Shown here in pieces: positions 24,365 to 34,610 of a stretch of DNA of 64,000 bases (within the stretch, counting starts at the first letter, position 1; every line of letters starts with the position of its first letter). The stretch covers positions 496,001-560,000 of the forward strand of contig NZ_CVRB01000001.1 in the NCBI RefSeq assembly GCF_001048695.1, in the 5' to 3' direction. The translations under genes and the position numbers were made by a program. The DNA is from Neobacillus massiliamazoniensis (GTDB lineage Bacteria > Bacillota > Bacilli > Bacillales > Cytobacillaceae). Below the pieces are notes generated by a model. That model did not search any database and was not told the origin of the DNA. It saw only the letters and a list, made by a program, of their open reading frames with translations.

Positions 24365-24799
24365 ATGGCTAATAGCGCCTATATTAAGCTTGTACCTTCA
24401 TCTGCAAAAGAAACAGTGACAATTGATGAAGTAAAAGAATTATTTCACTATTATAAGGAAATTACCGGTAAAACGGGAAATCAAGTAGATTGGAATTATG
24501 AAGACTCAGCGTTTCCTTATGAAATTAAAGAAAAAGAAGAAGGAAAAGGAAGATGGTTTTATTTATTTTCCAATCATGAACGCTATTCAGCTATTTTAAT
24601 TGGAGCAGACCGTGAAACAATTCGCGATGAAAATGGCGATGAAAGAGAACAGACTTACATTCAAGTCACTCTCCCTGAGCAATCAACTTTCGGGGATAAG
24701 GGTAAAGCCAATGAATTTTGCAAATTCCTTGCCAAAAAGCTTCAAGGAGAGCTTCACCTTTTTAATGGTAGAGTTATGTATTATTATCCAAGGAAATAA
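24365..24799 (+). CDS. DUF1885-like conserved protein
   Basis: A 144-residue soluble protein, tentatively of the DUF1885 group known from Bacillus. It starts MANSAYIKLVP and contains many charged residues (KEKEEGKGRWFYLF). No motif for catalysis is seen. ATG at 24365 is preferred over the TTG and ATG just before it, because GGGGGA then has proper spacing. It is monocistronic. Confidence 0.6.
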   Translation: MANSAYIKLVPSSAKETVTIDEVKELFHYYKEITGKTGNQVDWNYEDSAFPYEIKEKEEGKGRWFYLFSNHERYSAILIGADRETIRDENGDEREQTYIQVTLPEQSTFGDKGKANEFCKFLAKKLQGELHLFNGRVMYYYPRK

Positions 24800-24833
24800 A
24801 ACTTTAAAAAAGCCCCTTACTAGCGCTTTCAGA

Positions 24834-24870
24834 TTGTCGAGAAAGGGTATTTTTCTCGGCAATTTTTTAT
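24834..24870 (+). terminator. Terminator after the DUF1885-like gene
   Basis: ATTGTCGAGAAA pairs with TTCTCGGCAAT, followed by TTTTTATTTTG. Confidence 0.65.
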
Positions 24871-24919
24871 TTTGTAGCGAACTAAAATCCCGATTTTTAT
24901 TAACTAATTGTCAATGCTA

Positions 24920-25130
24920 GCCTGTAGATTGGAGCAAAAGGCGCTCGACTCCTCGAAAATGCTATCGCATTTCCTTCGTGCGTGGGCGGATTCATGGATG
25001 TAATTCAATGTCCTGCGGGAGTACGGGGCAGGGGAGACCCTGCAGGATCCAAAGCGCCGAGGAGGCTCCCCTGCACGCCCGCGGAAAGCGAAGCGCCTGA
25101 AGCGCAAATCAACAGACCTATTGAAAAGCC
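24920..25130 (-). repeat. MITE-like dispersed element, copy R4, inverted and diverged
   Basis: On the minus strand it runs from GGCTTTTCAATAGGTCTGTTG to CAATCTACAGG, with the family block GGGCGTGCAGGGGAGCCTCC. The GCGC arms are longer and more symmetrical than in R1. Flanking duplication is not clear, so it is probably old. Confidence 0.75.
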
Positions 25131-25242
25131 TATATATTAATAATATTAAAATAAATTAACGCGGTTAATTCTTAAAGAAAGTGAATGAAATATAAGGCTT
25201 TCGAAAGTTTTTCGACAGCCTGAACCCCAATTTTGGGCTTTT

Positions 25243-25485
25243 TTAGTGAATAATAAGAGCTAGTGTATAATGAAGAGAAGTATAAATAACGAGGCTAAAA
25301 GCAGTAATAAATAGCGTTTTTCGTGTTGATTTTGTAATATAGTTCCCAACTAAAAATGCTAAGTAAAAAAATACAAAAAACATCATGACTTTATATACTA
25401 ATTGATCATGTTTAGATAACCATTCAATAAAGGTATAGCCGCTCCAAATAATAAATTGAAGAATTATCACCATATAGACCCTCAT
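25243..25485 (-). CDS. Small membrane protein of unknown function
   Basis: An 80-residue protein with about three hydrophobic helices (residues 4-20, 32-50, 58-76) separated by short loops with Lys, Arg and His. I do not recognise a family. ATG at 25485 has GGTGAG 4-5 bases upstream; a GTG 12 bases earlier is an alternative. It lies downstream of pdhD's terminator region on the same strand and appears to be an independent unit. Confidence 0.55.
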   Translation of the reverse strand: MRVYMVIILQFIIWSGYTFIEWLSKHDQLVYKVMMFFVFFYLAFLVGNYITKSTRKTLFITAFSLVIYTSLHYTLALIIH

Positions 25486-25608
25486 TTTTCTCACCACTCA
25501 TACCATCTTTGAATAAATATTTTATCATGTTTAAAGTATATGAAATAAAAGTAAATGATATTTTATTATTTCCCACATTATTACTTGCAAAAACACATGA
25601 ATAAAGAC

Positions 25609-25643
25609 AGAAAAAATCCTTCCCAATACGGAAAGGATTTTAG
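25609..25643 (-). terminator. Terminator of the pdh operon
   Basis: On the minus strand AAAATCCTTTCC-GTATTGGG-AAGGATTTTTTC follows the pdhD stop. Confidence 0.8.
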
Positions 25644-25649
25644 TTTAGC

Positions 25650-27065
25650 TTATTTTAAAATATGGATTGGACTTCCTAAAGCTACCTCTGCAGCTTCCAT
25701 TGTAATTTCACCAAGAGTTGGATGAGCATGAATGGTCATTGCAAGGTCTTCTGCTGTCATTCCAGCTTCAATGGCAAGACCTAGTTCAGCAATCATATCT
25801 GATGCACTTGCACCAGCAATTTGAGCACCGATAATAAGTCCATCTTCTTTACGAGTAATTAGTTTTAAGAAACCATCAGAGCTATCAAGTGAGAGTGCAC
25901 GACCATTTGCAGCAAATGGGAATTTAGCTGCCGTTACTTCAATGCCTTCTTTTTTAGCTTGTTCCTCTGTATATCCTACTGACGCTAACTCAGGGTCAGA
26001 GAATACAACTGCAGGAATTCCTAAATAATCGATTTCAGAAGTGTGTCCAGCGATCGCCTCTGCAGCAATTTTTGCTTCATAAGATGCCTTATGTGCTAAT
26101 TGAGGACCTTGGACAATATCACCAATTGCGTAGATATTGCTAATATTGGTACGGCATTGTTTATCGATTTCAATAAGCCCACGGTCACTTAATTTTACAC
26201 CAACTTGTTCTAAACCCATTTCATCAGTGTTAGGACGGCGACCAACCATTACAAATACATAATCTGCTTCTAGTTTCTTTTCTTCGCCTTTTGTTTCGAA
26301 AGTTACCACTACACCGTTTTCTGTTTCTTCTACACCTTTAGCCAATGCTTTTGTATAGAATTCTGCACCTTTTTTCTTCATTGTGCGCTTAACAAGAGAA
26401 GCCATTTGCTTATCAAATACACCCATACCTAATATTTCTTCCGCACCTTCTAAAATGGTTACTTGGCAGCCAAAGTTTGCATATGCGCCTCCAAGTTCAA
26501 TCCCGATTACACCGCCGCCAATGACAACGATTTTTTCTGGAATTTCATTTAGGTTAAGGGCTCCGGTAGAATTAAGAACACGTTTTGAATATTTAAATGA
26601 AGGTAGCTCAATCGGACGTGATCCCGTTGCAATAATGGCATTTTTAAAAATGTATGTTTGCGCTGATGTTTCATCCATTACACGAAGTGTATTGGCATCC
26701 ACAAAATAAGCTTCACCACGAACGATGTTCACTTTATTTCCTTTTAATAGACCTTCAACGCCACTAGTTAATTTGTTCACGACTCCAGCTTTAAATTGTT
26801 GAACCTTTGAAAAATCAACTTTTACATTTTCGGCTGTAATACCGAATGCATCAGAGTGCATCGCTGTTTCATAACGGTGACCTGCTGCAATTAACGCTTT
26901 GGAAGGAATACAGCCGACATTTAAACAAACGCCTCCAACATATTCCTTCTCAACAATCGTCACTTTTTGTCCCAGCTGGGCAGCACGAATTGCTGCCACG
27001 TAGCCTCCAGGACCAGCACCGATGACTATAGTATCTGTTTCAATTGGGAAATCTCCAACTACCAT
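25650..27065 (-). CDS. pdhD: Dihydrolipoyl dehydrogenase (PDH E3)
   Basis: A 471-residue FAD enzyme that reoxidises dihydrolipoamide on E2 with NAD. It has an N-terminal FAD motif [18 protein letters not shown], the redox-active disulfide [12 protein letters not shown], an NAD motif [13 protein letters not shown], and the catalytic HAHPTLGE near the C-terminus. Last gene of pdhABCD; it starts 3 bases after pdhC with GGAGGCGTAGAAA upstream. It probably also serves the 2-oxoglutarate complex, as in B. subtilis. Confidence 0.97.
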   Translation of the reverse strand: MVVGDFPIETDTIVIGAGPGGYVAAIRAAQLGQKVTIVEKEYVGGVCLNVGCIPSKALIAAGHRYETAMHSDAFGITAENVKVDFSKVQQFKAGVVNKLTSGVEGLLKGNKVNIVRGEAYFVDANTLRVMDETSAQTYIFKNAIIATGSRPIELPSFKYSKRVLNSTGALNLNEIPEKIVVIGGGVIGIELGGAYANFGCQVTILEGAEEILGMGVFDKQMASLVKRTMKKKGAEFYTKALAKGVEETENGVVVTFETKGEEKKLEADYVFVMVGRRPNTDEMGLEQVGVKLSDRGLIEIDKQCRTNISNIYAIGDIVQGPQLAHKASYEAKIAAEAIAGHTSEIDYLGIPAVVFSDPELASVGYTEEQAKKEGIEVTAAKFPFAANGRALSLDSSDGFLKLITRKEDGLIIGAQIAGASASDMIAELGLAIEAGMTAEDLAMTIHAHPTLGEITMEAAEVALGSPIHILK

Positions 27066-27068
27066 TTT

Positions 27069-28370
27069 CTACGCCTCCATTAACAAAAGTTCTGGATCGT
27101 TCAATAAACGTTTAATATGGTTCAATGCATTTTGTGCTGTTGCACCGTCAATCATACGGTGGTCAAAGCTTAAAGATAATGCTAAAACTGGAGCAGCAAC
27201 AATTTCTCCGTCTCTTACAATTGGTTTTTCAGCAATACGCCCTACACCTAAAATAGCTACTTCTGGGTGGTTAATGACAGGAGTAAACCATTGGCCGCCT
27301 GCGGAACCAATATTTGAAATTGTACAAGACGCGCCCTTCATTTCGTTAGGGGCTAATTTACCATCACGAGCTTTTGTTGCAAGTTCATTAATTTCATTTG
27401 AAATACTGAATACTGACTTACGGTCTGCATCCTTAACAACCGGAACTAACAAACCTTTTTCCGTATCAGCAGCAATTCCTATATTAAAATAATGCTTATG
27501 AATAATCTCACTTGTTGCATCATCAAGGGAAGTATTAAATACAGGATACTCTCTAAGAGCACTTGTTAATGCTTTTACGATATATGGCAAGAAAGTAAGC
27601 TTGATGCCTTTTGCAGCAGCCACTTCTTTGAATTTTTTACGATGCGCGACTAGCTTAGTTACATCTACTTCATCCATTAAAGTTACGTGAGGAGCTGTGT
27701 GCTTCGAATTAACCATTGCTTTTGCAATTGCTTTCCTAATACCGCTCATTTTCTCACGTGTTTCTGGATATTCCCCTTGAGGAATTGGAGCTGCTGCTTT
27801 TGGCGCTTCCGCTTGTGGTGCTTCTGCTGTAGGTTCTGCTTGAGGTGCGGCAGCCTGAGCTCCACCTGTTAAAAATGCATCAATATCATTTTTCAACACA
27901 CGGCCATTTTCACCAGTACCGGCAACTAATCGAATATCGATTCCTTTTTCACGTGCATATTTACGGACAGATGGCATAGCAATAACGCGGCGGTTTGGAT
28001 CCTGCGGTTGTGCACTAACTGCTGCTGCTTGTGGAACTGGATCTTGCTTTGCTTCTGGAGCAGGAGCTGCCTTTTCTTCCTGCTTTGGCGCTTCTTCACC
28101 ATGATCCCCTTTAAATTGAAGGTTCTCGTATCCAGGTGCATCAAATGTAACAAGAACTTGTCCTACAGTTGCTACAGTACCCTCTCCTACTAATACTTCA
28201 AGAACTGTCCCTTCAACAGGGGAAGGAATTTCAACTACTGCTTTATCATTTTGAATTTCGCAAAGAACATCATCTTCTTGAACTTTATCTCCGGGCTTGA
28301 TAAACCATTTTACAATTTCACCCTCGTGAATTCCTTCACCAATGTCAGGCATCTTAAATTGAAATGACAC
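27069..28370 (-). CDS. pdhC: Dihydrolipoyllysine acetyltransferase (PDH E2)
   Basis: The 433-residue core of the pyruvate dehydrogenase complex. One N-terminal lipoyl domain (residues 1-80, lipoyl lysine in QNDKAVVEI) is followed by an Ala/Pro/Glu-rich linker, a peripheral subunit-binding domain ([15 protein letters not shown], about 133-170), a second linker and the catalytic domain with [10 protein letters not shown] near the end. The start is GTG with GGAGG upstream. There is one lipoyl domain, as usual for Bacillus. Confidence 0.97.
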   Translation of the reverse strand: MSFQFKMPDIGEGIHEGEIVKWFIKPGDKVQEDDVLCEIQNDKAVVEIPSPVEGTVLEVLVGEGTVATVGQVLVTFDAPGYENLQFKGDHGEEAPKQEEKAAPAPEAKQDPVPQAAAVSAQPQDPNRRVIAMPSVRKYAREKGIDIRLVAGTGENGRVLKNDIDAFLTGGAQAAAPQAEPTAEAPQAEAPKAAAPIPQGEYPETREKMSGIRKAIAKAMVNSKHTAPHVTLMDEVDVTKLVAHRKKFKEVAAAKGIKLTFLPYIVKALTSALREYPVFNTSLDDATSEIIHKHYFNIGIAADTEKGLLVPVVKDADRKSVFSISNEINELATKARDGKLAPNEMKGASCTISNIGSAGGQWFTPVINHPEVAILGVGRIAEKPIVRDGEIVAAPVLALSLSFDHRMIDGATAQNALNHIKRLLNDPELLLMEA

Positions 28371-28459
28371 TTCGATTCATCCTCCTATTATTCAGGTCTA
28401 CCTGCAAAATCTATCGAAATTTAACAGGGAAACAGCCTAAACTATTTCCCAACTAGTTT

Positions 28460-29437
28460 TTAGAATGTTAATACTTTTTTAGCTGTTTCTATTACATCTT
28501 TATAGTTCGGAAGCCAAGCTGTTTCTGCTTGAGAGAATGGATAAATTGTATCTGCAGCTGTTACGCGTAAAACAGGTGCTTCAAGGCTTAGAATTGCACG
28601 GTCATTAATCTCTGCTACAACGTTTGCAGCGACACCAGCCTGCTTTTGAGCTTCTTGAACAACCATTGCACGACCAGTTTTTTCAACTGATGCAATAATG
28701 GTTTCAATATCAAGTGGACTAATGGTACGCAAGTCAACAACTTCAACTGAATAACCCTCTTTTTCAAGCTCTTCAGCTGCTTTTAATGATTCATGAACCA
28801 TTGCACCGTAAGTAATAATGGATAAATCAGTACCTTCACGTTTTACGTCAGCTTTACCAATTGGAATGGTGTATTCACCTTCAGGAACTTCTTGGCGGAA
28901 AGCACGATATAATTTTAAATGCTCAAGGAAAACGACTGGATCGTTATCACGAATAGATGAAATTAATAATCCTTTTGCATCGTAAGGTGTCGAAGGCACA
29001 ACTACTTTTAATCCAGGAGTTTGTGCCATTAATCCTTCTAAGCTATCAGAGTGTAGCTCAGGAGTATGAACCCCGCCTCCAAAAGGAGAACGGACAGTAA
29101 TTGGCATATTGTAACGGCCACCAGAACGGTAGCGCATACGTGACATTTGACCTGCAATAGAATCCATTACTTCAAAAACAAAGCCAAAGAATTGAATTTC
29201 AGGAATTGGACGGAACCCTTGTAATGCTAAACCTATTGATAAACCACCAATACCAGATTCTGCTAAGGGAGTATCAAAAACCCGGTCTTCGCCGAATTCT
29301 TTTAAAAGTCCTTCTGTTGCACGGAATACACCGCCATTTACTCCAACGTCTTCACCGAAAATTAACGTATTTGGATCATTACGCAACTCTGTACGTAGTG
29401 CATCAGTAATCGCTTGTATCATTGTCATTTGAGCCAT
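28460..29437 (-). CDS. pdhB: Pyruvate dehydrogenase E1 beta
   Basis: The 325-residue beta subunit of E1, which pairs with PdhA to decarboxylate pyruvate with thiamine diphosphate. Family features are [18 protein letters not shown] near residue 26, [17 protein letters not shown] and [10 protein letters not shown]. It starts 3 bases after the pdhA stop. A 90-base gap separates it from pdhC. Confidence 0.97.
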   Translation of the reverse strand: MAQMTMIQAITDALRTELRNDPNTLIFGEDVGVNGGVFRATEGLLKEFGEDRVFDTPLAESGIGGLSIGLALQGFRPIPEIQFFGFVFEVMDSIAGQMSRMRYRSGGRYNMPITVRSPFGGGVHTPELHSDSLEGLMAQTPGLKVVVPSTPYDAKGLLISSIRDNDPVVFLEHLKLYRAFRQEVPEGEYTIPIGKADVKREGTDLSIITYGAMVHESLKAAEELEKEGYSVEVVDLRTISPLDIETIIASVEKTGRAMVVQEAQKQAGVAANVVAEINDRAILSLEAPVLRVTAADTIYPFSQAETAWLPNYKDVIETAKKVLTF

Positions 29438-29440
29438 GAC

Positions 29441-30556
<1,116 letters not shown>

Positions 30557-30811
30557 CTAAAGTCACCTCTTCCTTTCTTTTCAAAACATAATATTTAAAA
30601 TAAATTCCATTAAACATTTTACCCATAATACATAGTGAAATTGGGTAACAGAATACACTCATTTGGTATGTTAGCTAGTGATGTTAAGCATATTATTCAT
30701 AGCTTTTCACAAAATTGAATAGATTACACGAAAATCTTAATTCTACCAACACACAATCCTGTATCAGTTGTTTATGTAGTAAAAATGATACAATAAACAA
30801 TTGCAAAATTT

Positions 30812-30840
30812 AGTTTACATCAACAATAATTACACGTCAA
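30812..30840 (-). promoter_or_regulatory. Candidate pdhA promoter
   Basis: On the minus strand TTGACG and TAAACT are 17 bases apart. This would give an untranslated leader of about 250 bases. The rest of the 460-base gap upstream of pdhA is AT-rich with no other clear element. Confidence 0.4.
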
Positions 30841-30971
30841 ATACTATGCATAATAATTTTTCATCATTTTCATATTAATAATATAATATAAACATTTAGG
30901 AACTGTATTATATTTTTTATAAAAACTGTTATATAAAATTCATGAAGATTCGTTTTTGTTATAGTAAAGAA

Positions 30972-31006
30972 AAAGAAATCGACCTATTATAGCCGATTTC
31001 TTTGTA
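30972..31006 (-). terminator. Terminator after ykyA
   Basis: AAAGAAATCG and CGATTTCTTT form a stem around an 11-base loop, with T-rich ends. It separates ykyA from the pdhA promoter region. Confidence 0.75.
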
Positions 31007-31017
31007 TGTGCATTTTG

Positions 31018-31677
31018 TTATTTTGAATTGATCCCTGCCTTTTGATAAAACATTTTTTTCTTTGCGTTGTATTCATCTGTTAGTTGATTAAATTGATTAT
31101 TGGCAGTAAAAATTTTCTCGTATGTTTGATTCACCTTATTTACTTGGGCTTCAAGGTCAGCAATTGACAGATTTTTATCTTTAAACATTAGATATAATTC
31201 TTTATCATTTTTTATTCCTTCGACGTATTCATTATATAGTTCATCATGTGCTTGATATCTTTTTTGCATAACATCATAAAGTTCATTAGCTAACTTCGTA
31301 AGTTCAGGATCTTTTATGTCAGGAATCAGGTCTTTTACTTTGTTAAATTTTTTTTCCGACTCCTTTAAACTTTTTGTTTCTTTCTCCATATACCCTTTTC
31401 GTTCATCTGCCATTTTTATTGCCTCATCAGAAAGCTTGACAATCTGGTCATATTGTTTCATACCAAGGCCAATGATTTGATCATAATTATCCTTTTCTTT
31501 CTTTTCTAATGTAATAAGTGGCTCCTGCTGTTCTTCAAATACCTTTTCAGAAGAAACAACATTCTCTAAAAGTTTATATATTTTATCGACAGCTGTCTCC
31601 TGATTAAAGCACCCTGAAAGCAACAATGCTGAAGCAAAAAAGATGTATATAAAACGTTTTTCGCTTTTTAACTTCAA
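31018..31677 (-). CDS. ykyA: YkyA family lipoprotein
   Basis: A 219-residue lipoprotein with signal ending LLLSGC (Cys 23) and a long helical, charged body likely to form a coiled coil. It matches the YkyA family of putative cell-wall-associated lipoproteins that sits beside pdhA in B. subtilis. The start is TTG with AGGGGGTCTTCAA upstream. No catalytic motif is seen. Confidence 0.85.
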   Translation of the reverse strand: MKLKSEKRFIYIFFASALLLSGCFNQETAVDKIYKLLENVVSSEKVFEEQQEPLITLEKKEKDNYDQIIGLGMKQYDQIVKLSDEAIKMADERKGYMEKETKSLKESEKKFNKVKDLIPDIKDPELTKLANELYDVMQKRYQAHDELYNEYVEGIKNDKELYLMFKDKNLSIADLEAQVNKVNQTYEKIFTANNQFNQLTDEYNAKKKMFYQKAGINSK

Positions 31678-31897
31678 TTGAAGACCCCCTATTCTTTATA
31701 TCTCGGTAAATGATTGATAAAGGATCATTGCGCCCTTAATCTATTCAAAAAAGATCAGAAGATTTCTTTTTTCCAAAATCATACACTACGCTTTTATAAT
31801 AGCATCTTTAATGAACTGAATGGTTAACTTTTTATAAAATGTTTGATAGACTGTTTATTATGAACATTTTCTTAGTTAATACAGGAGTGAATAAATC

Positions 31898-32452
31898 ATG
31901 TTATTAATGGACGATATTATTCGGGACGGTCACCCAACACTCAGAATGGTGGCGGAGGAAGTTGCAATGCCTCCATCTGAAGAAGACAAACAAATATTAA
32001 TAAGCCTTTTAGAATACGTAAAAAACAGTCAGAACCCTGAAATCGCCTCTCAACACGGACTTCGTGCAGGAATCGGCCTTGCAGCACCGCAAATAAATGT
32101 TTCAAAACGGATGATTGCTGTCCATTTACAAGATGATAAAGGAAATTTATTTAGTTACGCTTTGTTTAACCCTAAAATTGTTAGTCATTCAGTAGAACAA
32201 GCTTACCTATCTTCAGGGGAAGGTTGCCTTTCTGTAGATGAAGCCTTTCCAGGCTACGTACCAAGGTATGCTCGAGTTACAGTAAAGGGGTATGATGTCA
32301 ATGGTGAAGAGGTTAAGCTTCGCTTAAAAGGACTCCCCTCGATTTGCTTCCAGCATGAAATCGATCATTTAAACGGAATCATGTTTTATGATCATATCAA
32401 TAAGAAAGACCCTCTTAAACCGATTGAAGGGGCAATTGAAATAGAGAAGTAA
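31898..32452 (+). CDS. def: Peptide deformylase
   Basis: A 184-residue metalloenzyme that removes the formyl group from new N-termini. All three family motifs are present: GIGLAAPQI near residue 55, EGCLSVDEA near 110 (metal-binding Cys) and HEIDHLNG near 153 (metal histidines and catalytic Glu). It is the long Gram-positive type II form, equivalent to YkrB. AGGAGTGAATAAATC precedes the ATG. A repeat cluster begins right after the stop. Confidence 0.96.
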   Translation: MLLMDDIIRDGHPTLRMVAEEVAMPPSEEDKQILISLLEYVKNSQNPEIASQHGLRAGIGLAAPQINVSKRMIAVHLQDDKGNLFSYALFNPKIVSHSVEQAYLSSGEGCLSVDEAFPGYVPRYARVTVKGYDVNGEEVKLRLKGLPSICFQHEIDHLNGIMFYDHINKKDPLKPIEGAIEIEK

Positions 32453-32456
32453 TAAG

Positions 32457-32739
32457 AAAAGCGGAAGCGCCTTGGTCAGCCCCGACAGGCATAAGACGAT
32501 TCCAAAAAGAAGGCGCTTTTTGCCTTCATTTTGGGAGTGGCTTATGACCCGAGGGGCTAGGCGCTGTAGCTGGACAATAAGAAAAGCGGAAGGCTCCTGG
32601 AGCTGGACAATAAGAAAAGAGGAAGCGCCTTGGTCAGCCCTGACAGGCATAAGACGATTCCAAAAAGAAGGCGCTTTTTGCCTTCATTTTGGGAGTGGCT
32701 TATGACCCGAGGGGCTAGGCGCTGGAGCTGGACAATAAG
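32457..32739 (+). repeat. Two A-type hairpin repeat units with a partial unit
   Basis: 32457-32580 and 32614-32739 are A-like units (GCGGAAGCGCCTTGGTCAG to GCTGGAGCTGGACAATAAG) with inner TTCCAAAA/TTTTGGGA arms. A 33-base remnant lies between them. They are the same family as the array at 14.46-15.08 kb but with AATAAG in place of AAAAAG at the joints. Confidence 0.8.
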
Positions 32740-32752
32740 AAAAGCGGAAAGG

Positions 32753-33072
32753 GGGTGTCCCAAAAGTATGATGACTTTTAGGGGCACCCCCTTTTTATTA
32801 ATGGTCTGTTAAACTTGTCTGTTGATTTCCGCTCAAGAAGCGAGCATCCGAGGGCGGTCCGAGGAGCCTCCTCGGCGCTACCCGCACCTGCGGGGTCTCC
32901 CCTGCCCCGTACTCCCGCAGGACATTGAATTACATCCTCGAATCCGCCCACGCACGAAGGAAATGCGATAGCATTGTCGAGGAGTCGAACGCCTTCCGCT
33001 CAAATCAACATTGCGGAAAAATTATCATGAACTTTGTACATATAGTGGTGCCTGATACCATTTGGGACAGCC
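32753..33072 (+). repeat. Composite palindromic element, copy R5
   Basis: Outer arms GGGTGTCCCAAAAG and TTTGGGACAGCC enclose a relative of the MITE-like element (CTGTTAAACTTGTCTGTTG to AATCAACATTGCGG). The structure is closely paralleled by R10 at 60893-61193, so the composite is a defined element rather than a chance nesting. It starts inside the tail of a hairpin repeat unit. Confidence 0.75.
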
Positions 33073-33079
33073 TCTTTTT

Positions 33080-33850
33080 TTAAATAAGCTGTAGCTCTTT
33101 TAATCCATTCCATATGCCGTCTTCGGAAACATCTGTTGTGATCAAATCCGCTTCTTCTTTTGCTTCAGGAACACTATTTCCCATCGCAACGCCAGTTCCA
33201 ACTGCCTGTAACATTTCTAAATCATTTAAACCATCCCCAAAAGCAAAAACATCCTCTAAATCGAAACCTAATCGCTCAATCATTTTCTTGATACCTGCTG
33301 TCTTTGAACCCCCTTGCGGAAGAATATCGACAGAATATGGATGCCATCTTATAAAATTGAAATTTGGAAAGTCGTTAAAATAGATTTTTTCCTCTTGTTC
33401 CTGACAAAAAAGCAAGCTTTGATATATATTTCTATTCATAAAAAAGTTTACATCATGATCAGGATGCGGAAACTTTAAGCTTCCCATACTAGTTTCAATA
33501 AATGAATGATAATTGACAGATGCTTTCATTGTTTGATCATTCATAAAAATCAGCGGATGATTATTTTTTTTCGTTTCACTCAAGAACCTTTTTAGGTCCT
33601 CCTCTTGAAGGGGATTTTCAAAAATGACTTGATTTTCAAAAACAACAAATTGTCCATTAAAGCTTACATAAGAGTCTATTTCAAGCTCCTTCCGTAAGCC
33701 TTCAAACATAAATGGGGCCCGTCCAGTAGCAATAGCTGTAAATACCCCATTTTCCTTTAATAATCGGATTGCTTCTTTTGTACTATTGGGCAGTTTTTTT
33801 TCATGATCAAGTAATGTTCCATCTATATCAAAAAAAACAATTTTTTTCAT
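33080..33850 (-). CDS. ykrA: Cof-type HAD phosphatase (YkrA-like)
   Basis: A 256-residue HAD-superfamily hydrolase of the Cof/type IIB group. Motif I is FFDIDGTLLD at the N-terminus, motif II is AIATGR, and motifs III/IV are GGSKTAGIKK and AFGDGLNDLEML. Such enzymes dephosphorylate sugar phosphates or flavin/PLP precursors; the substrate is not evident. AAAGGAG precedes the ATG. The position between rpoY and def matches B. subtilis ykrA. Confidence 0.88.
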   Translation of the reverse strand: MKKIVFFDIDGTLLDHEKKLPNSTKEAIRLLKENGVFTAIATGRAPFMFEGLRKELEIDSYVSFNGQFVVFENQVIFENPLQEEDLKRFLSETKKNNHPLIFMNDQTMKASVNYHSFIETSMGSLKFPHPDHDVNFFMNRNIYQSLLFCQEQEEKIYFNDFPNFNFIRWHPYSVDILPQGGSKTAGIKKMIERLGFDLEDVFAFGDGLNDLEMLQAVGTGVAMGNSVPEAKEEADLITTDVSEDGIWNGLKELQLI

Positions 33851-34081
33851 CGTGCAAAAACTCCTTTATCTTTTCGTATGAAAAAGTTTGAACAATTTTA
33901 TCACTTTCCTCTACGAAAATGCATGTTAAAACACTAAACCTTACGTGAATTTTTGTCAAACAACCATTCCGTCATCAGAATTCCATCATTATCCATGAAA
34001 GAATCGACATTTTCATCATATAATAATAGTAAAAAAAAAATATTATTTTTAAAAAATCTTCTTTAATCTGTCATGGTTTTC

Positions 34082-34109
34082 TTTACATTGGACAAGGATG
34101 GTTTAAAAT
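34082..34109 (+). promoter_or_regulatory. Promoter of the 23-codon peptide gene
   Basis: TTTACA and TAAAAT are 16 bases apart, about 25 bases upstream of the start codon. Confidence 0.5.
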
Positions 34110-34132
34110 AAGAAGTAAGGAGATGATCCACT

Positions 34133-34204
34133 ATGTTAAAGAAGCTTAGAAAGAAGCTTTTAAAACAGTGGAAAGATTTATTACGTAAAAAATCCATTGC
34201 CTAA
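34133..34204 (+). CDS. 23-residue cationic amphipathic peptide
   Basis: ATG at 34133 follows AAGGAG at 10-base spacing and encodes 23 residues. Ten of them are Lys or Arg and six are Leu: it opens MLKKLRKKLLKQW and ends LLRKKSIA. On a helical wheel the leucines and Trp would face one side and the basic residues the other. It has its own promoter and terminator, so it is a complete transcription unit. I do not recognise it. It could be a membrane-active or nucleic-acid-binding peptide, or a leader peptide; none is proven. Confidence 0.6.
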   Translation: MLKKLRKKLLKQWKDLLRKKSIA

Positions 34205-34209
34205 AAATT

Positions 34210-34242
34210 TCGAGCCCTTCAAACTTGCGAAGGGCTCCTTCC
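34210..34242 (+). terminator. Terminator after the 23-residue peptide gene
   Basis: GAGCCCTTC-AAACTTGC-GAAGGGCTC then CTTCCTTATT, 8 bases past the stop codon. Confidence 0.8.
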
Positions 34243-34394
34243 TTATTGTAAATTTGTAAGCAGTGACCCCTTTTTACATACTTTTTACTTCTCGACACTT
34301 CTTTCATTTTAAGGAATGAAACGAAAATCAATGAAAAAGTTGTAATTATTTTATATAATAGAATAAGTTATTTTTAATTAAGGAGCGATTTGAT

Positions 34395-34604
34395 ATGATA
34401 TATAAGGTTTATTATCAAGAAAGCATTAAAGAAGTACCTGTTAGGGAAAAGACAAAATCATTATATCTTACTGGAGAATCAGAAAGGGATGTCCGGTCAA
34501 AACTTGCAGACCGCGGATATAATATTGAATATGTACAACCTGTAAAAGGAGCGTATTTACAATATGAACAACAAAATGAAGACTATAAAGTATTGGAGAT
34601 TTGA
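34395..34604 (+). CDS. rpoY: RNA polymerase epsilon subunit
   Basis: A 69-residue small RNA polymerase-associated protein (RpoY, formerly YkzG, DUF1447). The typical [20 protein letters not shown] start and the [14 protein letters not shown] segment are present. In Bacillus it binds core polymerase and is structurally like phage inhibitor Gp2. AAGGAG precedes the ATG. It lies 6 bases upstream of rnjA, the conserved pairing. Confidence 0.95.
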   Translation: MIYKVYYQESIKEVPVREKTKSLYLTGESERDVRSKLADRGYNIEYVQPVKGAYLQYEQQNEDYKVLEI

Positions 34605-34610
34605 TAATTT

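Noticed and set aside
27022..27492. 156-codon plus-strand frame opposite pdhC/pdhD
   Set aside because: Antisense shadow of strongly coding genes; no ribosome site and unnatural composition.
32472..32812. Overlapping frames in the repeat cluster after def
   Set aside because: They repeat the same peptide because the DNA is repeated; no start signals.
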